Shown piece by piece: positions 7,293-15,212 of a DNA stretch of 64,000 bases (within the stretch, counting starts at the first letter, position 1; the number at the start of each line of letters is the position of its first letter). The DNA comes from Cesiribacter sp964504565. Lineage in GTDB: Bacteria; Bacteroidota; Bacteroidia; Cytophagales; Cyclobacteriaceae. Where the stretch lies: contig CAZDEY010000016.1 of assembly GCA_964504565.1 (NCBI GenBank), positions 1-64,000 on the forward strand, written 5' to 3'. Position numbers and translations under genes: made by a program. Under the pieces are notes generated by a model. That model worked only from the letters and a program-made list of their open reading frames with translations, was not told the DNA's origin and searched no databases.

Positions 7293-9572
7293 TTAGTTGC
7301 TACGAAGGTTAAAAAGTGGCGTAGGCTCTAACCTAAGGTTGCTAGCCTGAGGCTTAGGCAGCAAGGGAAGAAGTTGTCTATACATAATCTCTGCTTCAAG
7401 CTCCGTTACCTGGGGCTTTTTCAATAGGGCTTCCAGTTTGTTTAGCAGGTTAACATATCCCGGCCCGCTACCGCCGGATGATTTTTCGGCCAAAAATTGG
7501 CTCAGCCCGCTCAATTGCGCCCTTACTTCCGGGCTAATTGGTTTAGGGGCGTACCACTGGCCCAAATAGGCAAGGCTATATTTAAGATATTTGAGACTAT
7601 CTTCGGCTACGTAATTATTGCTAAACCGAACTGAACCGGCATCGTCACGTTCGCCGCTTAAGCGTACTTTTTCTTCTATAATCTGGGGAGCTTCAAAGCC
7701 TACCCGCTCTACGTACACCCGGGTTTGTTGCTGAATTTCTTTAATGATTTTCAGGGCGTTGTATTGATGGGGCAGCGCAGCTTTGGGGTTGTGGGTTCGT
7801 AGTTGTAACTCACTATCCCACATAAAAGCCAAGGCCGACTTTAACCTTACTTTAACTGATTCTTCGTAGAAAGTGGCCCCTTCCTCAGTATCGTGAAAGT
7901 GCGCGTACCCTTCCAATAAATTCTCACCAGCCCCGCCTGGCTCATGGTCGTGGTCGGCATGATCGTGGTTATGATCGTGCCCCCCGTGGTCATGTTCCTC
8001 ATGGTCGTGGTCATGGTCATGGTCATGGTTCTCTTCCTCCTCGTGATCGGGTTCATGCTGGGCGACTTGCGCACTGCTCGGCCCTACTGAACTTTCAAAC
8101 TCTTCGCCTAAAAACTTACCGTAGCGCAATCGTAGTAGCTTTTGATCAACCCCAATACTCTCGCTTCTCTCTATAAATTCTTCCGAGCTAATTTCCGGTC
8201 TATCAGCAATCAGCTTTTCGGTATCGATAATTATTTGCCGCTGGCTACGGAAGTATTCCGGTTCTACATCCAGTGCCAAGCCGCTGCCCAGCATAGTAAC
8301 TTGGGTACTGTCTTGCCAGCGGTAGTAGTAGCTGCTGGTGGAGTTCTCTTGCCAGCGGGGTTCGCGATTATCCTGAGCCACCAGCCGGTAGTATAGTTCG
8401 TCGCCCATTTTCATTCCTATTTCTCGCGGGTCAATCTTTAGGCGCTCACTCAGGCTTTTACCATTGCTTTTAAGCCATTTTTTGTTGGTTGAAAACTGAA
8501 CATTTTCACCGCTGCCCCGGCTAATGGTCAGCTCCAGCCAAACCTGGGCCAAGCCCCAATCGTCTTCGGCCTTAGCGGTAAAACTAAACCCATTGCCGGT
8601 ATAGTTGGCTCGGTACTGTTCGGTTTGGCTAATGCTAAGCTGCGGGGGACGGTCGGGTATAACCTTTAATTCGTAAAAATCACTGGCGGTAGCAGTATCC
8701 TTATTCTGAGCTACCAAGCGATAAACCCCACTTTTGGAGGCAATCTGCTGAATGGTAAATCGGCCCTTAGTGGTAGAATTTAGTGGTATGGTATCGCCGG
8801 CCGTAACCAGCGAAATTGCATTCACCCTACCCTCGGGCCATACTTGCCAGGTAAGCTTACTGCCTTCGGGTATGCCGCCGGTGCTTAGCTGGGTATAGCG
8901 GGCGGCTTGGCGGGTATAGCCGGGGGGCGAAACCAGCAATTTAGCCTGCCCAATACCGGCCAGTTCAGTTTTTTTATCATTGGTAAGAAGTTGGGTTGAA
9001 TCCATGCTTAGCACAATAGCTCCTTTATCTTGAATAAGATTTTGGCTGGACGCTACTGCTGCCGGAACCAGCCAGGCACCGGCTATAAAAATTAGAAACA
9101 GCAAGCCAAGCAGTACCGGAAGCGGCCACCCATGAGGGGTGCTAGGGGTATAAACCTTGCCTTCAGAAAACGACTGTACCAAACGGCTATACTGAATTTG
9201 TTGTACCGGCGATCGGTTGCCATTGATCTGGTTCAGCAAACCGGCCGCCCAATTAAGTTGAGGATTTCGGTAGTGAAATGCTGCTAGGTAGGTGCTATAG
9301 TCAGGGTAGCATTTAGGAGGAAATTTATAGCGCCAATATAAAAAAGCTGTCCCGGCCAGCATGCCTAGGGTCACCGAAATTGGCAGGTTCAGGTTCAGCA
9401 AACGGCTAGCCAAGGCCGTAAGCAAACCGACCCAGAGCGCGTAGGCGAGTTGCCAGAACCACCACGCCCGCCGCCAAGCTGAGAAGCCCCGATGTAGGAA
9501 GTTATTTATTTTTTGACGTTCAGACTCCAAATTCGTTCGCTTAAAAACAATAGTATAACTAATAACCACCAC
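7293..9572 (-). CDS. DUF4175-like membrane protein with His/Asp-rich segment
   Basis: 759 residues. Two N-terminal hydrophobic helices (about residues 40-80) are followed by a third near 165-185 and a large extracytoplasmic region with repeated beta-type segments, as in DUF4175-family proteins of Bacteroidota moxR operons. Residues about 503-545 are an almost pure run of His, Asp and Glu (units such as HDHDHDH), likely metal-binding. The ATG at 9572 makes a 67-base overlap with the upstream gene; a TTG near 9530 would shorten the overlap to about 25 bases. Helical charged segments follow the His run to the end. The function is not established. Confidence 0.78.
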   Translation of the reverse strand: MVVISYTIVFKRTNLESERQKINNFLHRGFSAWRRAWWFWQLAYALWVGLLTALASRLLNLNLPISVTLGMLAGTAFLYWRYKFPPKCYPDYSTYLAAFHYRNPQLNWAAGLLNQINGNRSPVQQIQYSRLVQSFSEGKVYTPSTPHGWPLPVLLGLLFLIFIAGAWLVPAAVASSQNLIQDKGAIVLSMDSTQLLTNDKKTELAGIGQAKLLVSPPGYTRQAARYTQLSTGGIPEGSKLTWQVWPEGRVNAISLVTAGDTIPLNSTTKGRFTIQQIASKSGVYRLVAQNKDTATASDFYELKVIPDRPPQLSISQTEQYRANYTGNGFSFTAKAEDDWGLAQVWLELTISRGSGENVQFSTNKKWLKSNGKSLSERLKIDPREIGMKMGDELYYRLVAQDNREPRWQENSTSSYYYRWQDSTQVTMLGSGLALDVEPEYFRSQRQIIIDTEKLIADRPEISSEEFIERSESIGVDQKLLRLRYGKFLGEEFESSVGPSSAQVAQHEPDHEEEENHDHDHDHDHEEHDHGGHDHNHDHADHDHEPGGAGENLLEGYAHFHDTEEGATFYEESVKVRLKSALAFMWDSELQLRTHNPKAALPHQYNALKIIKEIQQQTRVYVERVGFEAPQIIEEKVRLSGERDDAGSVRFSNNYVAEDSLKYLKYSLAYLGQWYAPKPISPEVRAQLSGLSQFLAEKSSGGSGPGYVNLLNKLEALLKKPQVTELEAEIMYRQLLPLLPKPQASNLRLEPTPLFNLRSN

Positions 9573-10624
9573 CAGGGGGAGGCCCCCTCCTTAGTTTTCG
9601 CCGGAAAGGCGGTATATTCCACGGTTTGCGGCTGCCAAATTTCGGTAGCTGCCGGCCCATTTTCGCCTATAAAATACGGCAGGGTTTGTAGCCAGGCAAC
9701 CATAACCTGATCGGCTAGTCCGGGCTTTTCTTCTAGATCTTTTGCTCGCCAACCAAAATGGTGTATGTTATTTTCCGCAGTTCTAAACCACTGGTTACTA
9801 CTATCTTCAGCAGCATACTGATATACCAGTTCAGCCGGGTGCGTTTTTTGATTGGGTACTCCCAAGCGCACTAGAACATCCAAACTATCCGGTAAAGCAG
9901 CGGCAGAACTATAAATTTTATACGATACTGGACGCGGAATAAGTGCTTGCGTATAGCGAAATATTGCTTCCCAAACGGCGGCTTCCTGCTCCAGGCTATC
10001 CGTATAGATGGCAGCAAACTGTAAAGGTTTCTCTTCCTGCTTAGCATAGCGTAGCGACGAAACTTCCAGCGGAACAAATGCTTTAGTCGTACGGGGCTTT
10101 TGACCAATTAATTGACTTAGCCAGGGTTTTCCTAATACATATAGGGTATCTGGCCATACCCGGCGGGCGTCGGCGTCCTGTAAGCCGCTCCAGAAGGTAG
10201 GCTGTTCCGGCGGGTTACTCTTTTGGTTTATACGCTCTTGGGTAATTTGGGGTAAGCCGGCAGTGGCCAAGTACGCTTCCGTATTTTCAACCTTCAGTAG
10301 GCTATCCAACAGCGCCCGGTTAGCGAATATATCTACGTTAGGGCTTACCAAGATTACGTTCGGTTTTTGCTGGCCGGAAATGCTATTGGAAAATTGGGGA
10401 TCGGCTAACCCAAGAATTAGCAGCCCAAAAATTAGCAAACGCAAGAGTAGTAACGCTTTTTGCTGAAGTAAGAAGGAGGCCTGCTTCCGAGGCTCATGGC
10501 CGGCCAGAAAGCGAGTGGATCCTACCGGCCGGGCCGGTTGCTCCTTCTTGCCCAATAAATGAATGGCCAGCGGAACAAGCAGCACCGCTAAAGCCCAAAA
10601 CGCAGCAGGATTTCCGAAACTCAT
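9506..10624 (-). CDS. BatA N-terminal domain membrane protein
   Basis: 372 residues starting FGNPAAFWALAVLLVPLAIHLL, the typical aerotolerance-regulator (BatA) N-terminal membrane domain, with a second helix near residues 60-78 (LLLLRLLIFGLLILGLADP). A periplasmic region follows without the VWA MIDAS motif, and a final helix (PWWWLLVILLFLSERIW) lies at the C-terminus. It shares one base with the DUF58 gene stop (ATGA-type overlap). Proteins of this kind occur with MoxR and DUF58 in Bacteroidota; they are thought to belong to a membrane-anchored complex, whose target is unknown. Confidence 0.85.
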   Translation of the reverse strand: MSFGNPAAFWALAVLLVPLAIHLLGKKEQPARPVGSTRFLAGHEPRKQASFLLQQKALLLLRLLIFGLLILGLADPQFSNSISGQQKPNVILVSPNVDIFANRALLDSLLKVENTEAYLATAGLPQITQERINQKSNPPEQPTFWSGLQDADARRVWPDTLYVLGKPWLSQLIGQKPRTTKAFVPLEVSSLRYAKQEEKPLQFAAIYTDSLEQEAAVWEAIFRYTQALIPRPVSYKIYSSAAALPDSLDVLVRLGVPNQKTHPAELVYQYAAEDSSNQWFRTAENNIHHFGWRAKDLEEKPGLADQVMVAWLQTLPYFIGENGPAATEIWQPQTVEYTAFPAKTKEGASPWWWLLVILLFLSERIWSLNVKK

Positions 10625-11487
10625 TAGGCCGACCGTGAATTTTGTAAGGCCAAAAATTTAGCCAGTACCAATTGGGGTATTTGGTCAATTACTAACGGAA
10701 AGTAAGCAATGCCCTTGCCTTGGCACCATAACCTCCATTGCTGCTGCCAGTCAGAAAATGCCTGCTTCGCCTTAGCCAGTTCCTGAGACGAAAGCTGGGT
10801 AAGGCTACCGGTTTCCAGATCCTTAATTACCGGGTTTTTGCCCAATAATTCCGGGTCGAGTTCTTCCGGAGCCATTACATGAATTAACCAAATATCGGCC
10901 GGGCCGCTAGATCGGGCTGCTTCCAACTGCTCCTTCCACTCCTGATCTTCTTCGTATAAATCGGTAATATATACCTGCAAGCCAGCGGTTTTACCTAATT
11001 TCGGGCTTACAAAACTACCCTCTGCTTTAATTTTACTTAAAAAACTAATTAAAGAATGGGCAGTGGTAACCGAATTGCCGAGCGGCCAGTGGTGCCTGGA
11101 GGTTTGAATGCTAAAATCATCTTGCTGGGCCAGAGCCAATAAACCTAACTGAGCGCCGAGCCAGCGGGCGTAATCCCATTTGGTATGCTTTTGGCTGCGG
11201 TGGTTCATAGAGGCCGAATCGTCCAGTACTACTGAAACGGTGGTTCGTTGGGGCGGCAGGGCTTGTTTTAAATAGAACTTTCGGCGGCGGGCGTATACCT
11301 TCCAGTCAATACTACGCGGATCGTCGCCGGCTTGGTAGGTGCGGTACTGGCTAAACTCCAGATCCGGGCCATTTATACGGCTGCGGTGCAGGCCGCTAGC
11401 CAGCCGGTTAACTGCCGCTTTGGCTAGCAGGTGCAACTGCTGAGGCTGATCTAGCTTCGATAAATCTAGTTCGTGAGCCGCCGCCAT
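10624..11487 (-). CDS. DUF58 domain protein
   Basis: 287 residues with the DUF58 signature near residues 45-70 (QYRTYQAGDDPRSIDWKVYA), followed by a VWA-like fold containing VVLDDSASM, a DxSxS metal-site motif, near residue 87. DUF58 proteins are the regular partner of MoxR ATPases and lie directly downstream of them, as here (3-base gap). No membrane helix is seen. The likely role is an adaptor or substrate-binding partner of the MoxR ATPase; this is inference from the conserved pairing. Confidence 0.92.
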   Translation of the reverse strand: MAAAHELDLSKLDQPQQLHLLAKAAVNRLASGLHRSRINGPDLEFSQYRTYQAGDDPRSIDWKVYARRRKFYLKQALPPQRTTVSVVLDDSASMNHRSQKHTKWDYARWLGAQLGLLALAQQDDFSIQTSRHHWPLGNSVTTAHSLISFLSKIKAEGSFVSPKLGKTAGLQVYITDLYEEDQEWKEQLEAARSSGPADIWLIHVMAPEELDPELLGKNPVIKDLETGSLTQLSSQELAKAKQAFSDWQQQWRLWCQGKGIAYFPLVIDQIPQLVLAKFLALQNSRSA

Positions 11488-11490
11488 AGT

Positions 11491-12453
11491 CTACAGTTTA
11501 GAAATAATATCCCTAACCTGAATTCCCTCGGCTTGGGCGTTGAAATGTAGTACCAAGCGGTGCCGCAGCACCGGTAGCCGAGCCCACTGCAAATCATCCG
11601 GGGTAATGGACAGCCTGCCTTGAAGCAGCGCGTGGGCCTTAGCTGCCAGTAGCAACGCCTGCCCCGCCCGCGGCCCGGCACCCCACTGCACGTACTGGCG
11701 TATATGTTCGTTACTGCTGCTATCGGGGCGGGTGGCCCTTACCATACGGGCAGCTTGTTTTACCAGTGCCTCATCAGCAATAACATCCCGGCACATCTGT
11801 TGCAGCTTTAAAATTTCTTCTCCCCCAAAAACCTGCTCAATTTTATTGGTTCGGTTATCGGTAGTTTGCAATAACACCTGAATTTCCTCTTCCTCATTAG
11901 GGTAATCTACCTGAATATGCATCAGGAAGCGGTCGCGCTGGGCTTCGGGCAGCGGGAAGGTTCCGGACTGCTCAACCGGGTTTTGAGTGGCTAGTATAAA
12001 GTACGGCTTGGCCAATTGGTACGTTTGGCCGGCCCAGGTGATACTACCCTCCTGCATAGCTTCCAGCAAGGCCGCCTGGGTTTTGGGCGGGGTGCGGTTT
12101 ATTTCGTCGGCTAGAATTAGGTTGGCAAACAGCGGCCCCTTTTCAAACCGAAAGTGGTGCTTACCGCTGCTATCCTCCTCTAAAATTTCCGTTCCTATTA
12201 GATCGCCCGGCATAAGATCGGGCGTAAACTGGATTCGCTTAAAGGGTAAATCCAGCGCCTGGGCCAGGCTCCGAACCATCAGGGTTTTGGCCAGCCCCGG
12301 CACCCCCTCCAGCAAGGCATGGCCACCCGCCACCAGCGATACTATTATCTGATCAAGTACTTCATTCTGTCCCACAATCTGCTGGTGTAATGCCTTACGC
12401 AAATGAGGTAGCCGCTCCTGAAGTTCCTGTACGTCGGTTTGGGTGTAGGTCAT
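11491..12453 (-). CDS. moxR: MoxR family AAA+ ATPase
   Basis: 320 residues, the normal size. Walker A is GVPGLAKT near residue 55, Walker B LILADEINRTPPKTQ near 115, sensor-1 ATQNP near 160, and an Arg-finger region PEAQRDRFL near 170. MoxR proteins are hexameric chaperone-like ATPases linked to VWA-domain partners. It is the first gene of a six-gene minus-strand operon (DUF58, BatA-N, DUF4175-like, membrane protein, M20). The upstream spacer carries a large inverted repeat and no clear TAnnTTTG promoter. Confidence 0.95.
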   Translation of the reverse strand: MTYTQTDVQELQERLPHLRKALHQQIVGQNEVLDQIIVSLVAGGHALLEGVPGLAKTLMVRSLAQALDLPFKRIQFTPDLMPGDLIGTEILEEDSSGKHHFRFEKGPLFANLILADEINRTPPKTQAALLEAMQEGSITWAGQTYQLAKPYFILATQNPVEQSGTFPLPEAQRDRFLMHIQVDYPNEEEEIQVLLQTTDNRTNKIEQVFGGEEILKLQQMCRDVIADEALVKQAARMVRATRPDSSSNEHIRQYVQWGAGPRAGQALLLAAKAHALLQGRLSITPDDLQWARLPVLRHRLVLHFNAQAEGIQVRDIISKL

Positions 12454-12456
12454 TTT

Positions 12457-12640
12457 TAGTCTTGAGTAGTGAGTCTTGAGTCTTGAGATATTTTAAGTAG
12501 ATATTCTGGCCTGGTTTGCTTAATTAACACCTTCATATAAAATCTTAAATTTTTTAATAATAGGTTATAAAAAAATTGACCGTCTTAAGAGTTGGTATTA
12601 TTGTCTAAAATCTCATGACTCAATACTCATGACTCATGAC
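12457..12640. repeat. Imperfect inverted repeat pair flanking an AT-rich spacer
   Basis: The left arm (12457-12495) is built from TTGAGTAGTGAGTCTTGAG-like units. The right arm (about 12600-12640) is its imperfect reverse complement (ACTCAATACTCATGACTCAT). About 105 AT-rich bases lie between. The element fills the whole space between the DUF4159 and moxR genes. A second copy with the same arms lies at 15115-15212. It may be a palindromic intergenic repeat of the REP/MITE class. Confidence 0.7.
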
Positions 12641-12647
12641 TGATCAA

Positions 12648-13265
12648 TCAAACCGTAAGCGCGTATAAAATTATGTTCACTCCGAACTTGGTATTATCCT
12701 CAGCTAGCCAGCGCTTGTTTCGGTAGTCGTAGTCCCATTCGCAGCCGTAGTCTTTGTTGCTGTAGAGCACTCGTATTTTTCCGTCAAATTCTATGGCTTT
12801 CAGGTAGTCGTGTACTAGGTCATCGCCCCAGCCGTTCAGCTCAAAAGTAGTGGCCGGGGGGCCGTCTTCAAACTTAAAGAATTGGCGGTACAACTGATGG
12901 TTGTTGGGTATTTTCTGTAAAGATTTATCACCGAATAATTTATCCATTTGCCGCTCGAACGATTTGGCGAACAGGCCGTCAATATCGTGGTTGCAGTCGT
13001 CTACAAATACAAAGCCGCCGTTTTCTACGTATTGCTTAAAATTCTGGGCTTCTTCCTTAGAAAACTCTACCAACTTATGTCCGCTCAGGTAGCAAAAGGG
13101 CGATTCAAATATCTTTTCGCTGCTCAGCGGGATTACCCGTTCTTCCGTATCAACCGGAATTTTAGTATACTGGATTAGCGAATGCATGAGGTTAGAGGGC
13201 ATACGTTGATCTACGTTCCAGTCACCGGAATTGTATTGTAAACGGGTGAAAAAGAATTTACTCAT
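12648..13265 (-). CDS. DUF4159 domain protein
   Basis: 205 residues starting FFFTRLQYNSGDWNVDQRMP, the usual opening of DUF4159 proteins, with the core FVFVDDCNHD near residue 110. DUF4159 domains have a glutamine-amidotransferase-like fold and usually accompany MoxR/DUF58 loci; here the gene lies just upstream of moxR on the same strand, separated by a palindromic repeat. No signal peptide is seen. Enzymatic activity is not established. It follows the acidic small gene by 5 bases, so the two are co-transcribed. Confidence 0.88.
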   Translation of the reverse strand: MSKFFFTRLQYNSGDWNVDQRMPSNLMHSLIQYTKIPVDTEERVIPLSSEKIFESPFCYLSGHKLVEFSKEEAQNFKQYVENGGFVFVDDCNHDIDGLFAKSFERQMDKLFGDKSLQKIPNNHQLYRQFFKFEDGPPATTFELNGWGDDLVHDYLKAIEFDGKIRVLYSNKDYGCEWDYDYRNKRWLAEDNTKFGVNIILYALTV

Positions 13266-13270
13266 TGGGG

Positions 13271-13720
13271 TCAGTCCTCATCCTCAATACCTTCTTCGTC
13301 GGGGTCGTAATTATGCACAAAAGGTTCACCGTAGGGGCTACTCTGGCTAAGTGCCTTGGTAAATACTAGCTTTTCCAAGGGCTGAATTTGGGCGTAGGCT
13401 TCGTCCTCTATATAGACCATAATCAGGTCATCATCCAACTCCTCAATGCGTATGTCCTCCGGGTCTAGATCGTTAATTACTGCCTCTTCGCTGGCGTATT
13501 CTGCTAAGAGCGGGGGCTGGTTGCCTTCGCTGATGAACCGCTGAATTTCTTCTTCATTGGCACTCAGTTTTCCTAGCGAACATAGAATGCCGCTAAAGTC
13601 AACGCCTTCCTGCTGCTCATTCAACACGTATATCCATACCGAGAACCCATCTCCTTCCAGCACTACCGTTCGGTTGCTTTGGGTTAGGTGCACCGATAGG
13701 TATAAATCTTCTTTCTCCAT
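13271..13720 (-). CDS. Acidic hypothetical protein (149 aa)
   Basis: 149 residues, strongly acidic, with the tail DPDEEGIEDED. Residues 1-60 look like a beta-rich domain (SVHLTQSNRTVVLEGDGFSVWIYVL). There is no signal peptide or membrane segment, and no family is recognised. It begins a short unit with DUF4159 and lies after the terminator of the TldE gene. Codon use is like its neighbours, which supports it as real. Confidence 0.75.
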   Translation of the reverse strand: MEKEDLYLSVHLTQSNRTVVLEGDGFSVWIYVLNEQQEGVDFSGILCSLGKLSANEEEIQRFISEGNQPPLLAEYASEEAVINDLDPEDIRIEELDDDLIMVYIEDEAYAQIQPLEKLVFTKALSQSSPYGEPFVHNYDPDEEGIEDED

Positions 13721-13737
13721 ACTGCTAAGATATACAA

Positions 13738-13785
13738 AACCGCCGCCGATTCGGTTTCCTGAATCAGCGGCGGCAGTAGGTTTAC
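13738..13785 (-). terminator. Terminator of the tldD-tldE unit
   Basis: On the minus strand GCCGCCGCTGATTC pairs with GAATCGGCGGCGG around an eight-base loop and is followed by TTTTG. It starts a few bases after the TldE stop codon. Confidence 0.8.
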
Positions 13786-13791
13786 CAAATT

Positions 13792-15108
13792 CTAAATTGC
13801 GTCGGAAAGACTGGTAAAGGTAAAGTCCCTGATTTTTAGGGTTGGAATAAGGTTTCCATCTACCCGTACCGGTTTGCCCATAGCTTCCAGGTTATTCAGC
13901 ATAATTACCGGACTTTCGTTGAAGCGGAAATTCTTTACCGGATACTTAATTTTACCGTTTTCAATATAAAAGGTACCATCGCGGGTAAGGCCGGTATATA
14001 GTAAGGTTTGCGGATCAACCGAGCGAATGTACCACAGGCGCGTTACCAAAATACCGCGCTTGGTATTCTTGATCATTTCTTCGGTAGAGGCATTACCACC
14101 TTCCATAATAAAGCGCTGCGGTGCCGGAAGCGGCTCTTTTCCCTGCTTACCGGCCCAGTACCGATCGTAGAAAAGGTTTTTAACCACGCCGTTTTCAACC
14201 CAGTTTACCTTTTTATTGGGCAAACCCTCACCCGTCCAGGGCGAGAACGGAACCTCGCTATGAAATGGATCGCTGTAGATATTTACTCGCTCGTCCAGTA
14301 ACTGCTCGCCCACACGGGTACCGCCCCCTTTTTTGGTCAGGAAGCTTCGGCCTTCATCGGCCGAGCGGGCACCCATGTTGTACATCATATTACTGATAAG
14401 GTCTACCCCGGCCGCCGGCTCCAGAATTACGGTATATTTGCCCGGCTCAATAGCTTTGGGTTCTCGGCTCATCAGGGCTTTTTCCATAGCTATGCGCGAG
14501 GCTTCCGCTACGTTCAGCTTAGAGATATCGTTTACATCGCGGCTAACCCAACCTGAGCCGGTACCATCGGCCGTACGCATGGTTACGGTAAAATCTGCTC
14601 CGCTGCTTTTATTGTAGGCAAAAAGGCCCTTGCTATTCATTAAAGCGGAAAAACCGGCATTGTCCTGCAAGAAACCAGCCGCCGTTACATCTTTAGAGGC
14701 AGCAGGGTTAATGCTGCTGGCGGCCATTTCGGCCCGCATTTCCGGGGTAATTTCGGCCGTTTTCTGGAAGAAAGATTTTCCTTCCGAATAATTTTGCGGC
14801 TCTAATACCGGCATAAACTCCGGGTTTTCCGGCGCCAGCTTGGCTAACTCTTCGCTGCGGCGCACCACTTTTTCCAGGCTGGCCTCGTCAAATTCGTTAA
14901 TGGTGCTGGTGCCGCTACGTTTGCCGTACGAGCTTTGTACCACCAACGAGGTGTTTTGCTCGGCCCCGGCCGTAGAAACCGAATTACGAGCGTAGCGGAT
15001 GTTGCCTCCGTGGCTACCGCTTAGGTTTATTTCGCACTCATCGGCCTTGGAGTACGCCAACACGCGCTCCAACAACTGACGAGCTTCTTCTTTAGATAAT
15101 ATTGCCAT
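13792..15108 (-). CDS. pmbA: TldD/PmbA family protein, TldE-type
   Basis: 438 residues of the TldD/PmbA family. It has the family's C-terminal beta-rich core (residues 230-430, for example MEGGNASTEEMIKNTKRGILV and SVDPQTLLYTGLTRDGTFYIENGKI) but no HExxxH site, as expected for the TldE/PmbA half of the TldD-TldE metalloprotease heterodimer. In the best studied case the pair cleaves peptide antibiotics such as microcin and participates in CcdA turnover. The metal-binding TldD partner lies directly upstream, 102 bases away, across a palindromic repeat. Confidence 0.9.
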   Translation of the reverse strand: MAILSKEEARQLLERVLAYSKADECEINLSGSHGGNIRYARNSVSTAGAEQNTSLVVQSSYGKRSGTSTINEFDEASLEKVVRRSEELAKLAPENPEFMPVLEPQNYSEGKSFFQKTAEITPEMRAEMAASSINPAASKDVTAAGFLQDNAGFSALMNSKGLFAYNKSSGADFTVTMRTADGTGSGWVSRDVNDISKLNVAEASRIAMEKALMSREPKAIEPGKYTVILEPAAGVDLISNMMYNMGARSADEGRSFLTKKGGGTRVGEQLLDERVNIYSDPFHSEVPFSPWTGEGLPNKKVNWVENGVVKNLFYDRYWAGKQGKEPLPAPQRFIMEGGNASTEEMIKNTKRGILVTRLWYIRSVDPQTLLYTGLTRDGTFYIENGKIKYPVKNFRFNESPVIMLNNLEAMGKPVRVDGNLIPTLKIRDFTFTSLSDAI

Positions 15109-15114
15109 TTTATA

Positions 15115-15212
15115 TTAGTCTTGAGTAGTGAGTCATGAGTCGTGAGTAAAGTAAATCTTGAATTCTCAAGACCGCGCCGCGGAGGCTCAATACTCATGAC
15201 TCACGACTAGCT
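15115..15212. repeat. Palindromic repeat between the tldD and tldE genes
   Basis: The outer arms, TTGAGTAGTGAGTCATGAGT (from 15119) and CAATACTCATGACTCACGAC (from 15189), are reverse complements with few mismatches. Inside lie two smaller palindromes, TCTTGAATTCTCAAGA and CCGCGCCGCGG. The arms are the same family as those at 12457-12640. It may fold into a long hairpin in the operon mRNA. Confidence 0.75.

Noticed and set aside
7847..8074. Met/Thr-rich 75-codon frame
   Set aside because: It is an alternate frame of the His/Asp-repeat coding DNA, not a separate gene.
12600..15212. CRISPR array
   Set aside because: The repeated units are inverted and irregular with no evenly spaced spacers, and no cas gene is present.
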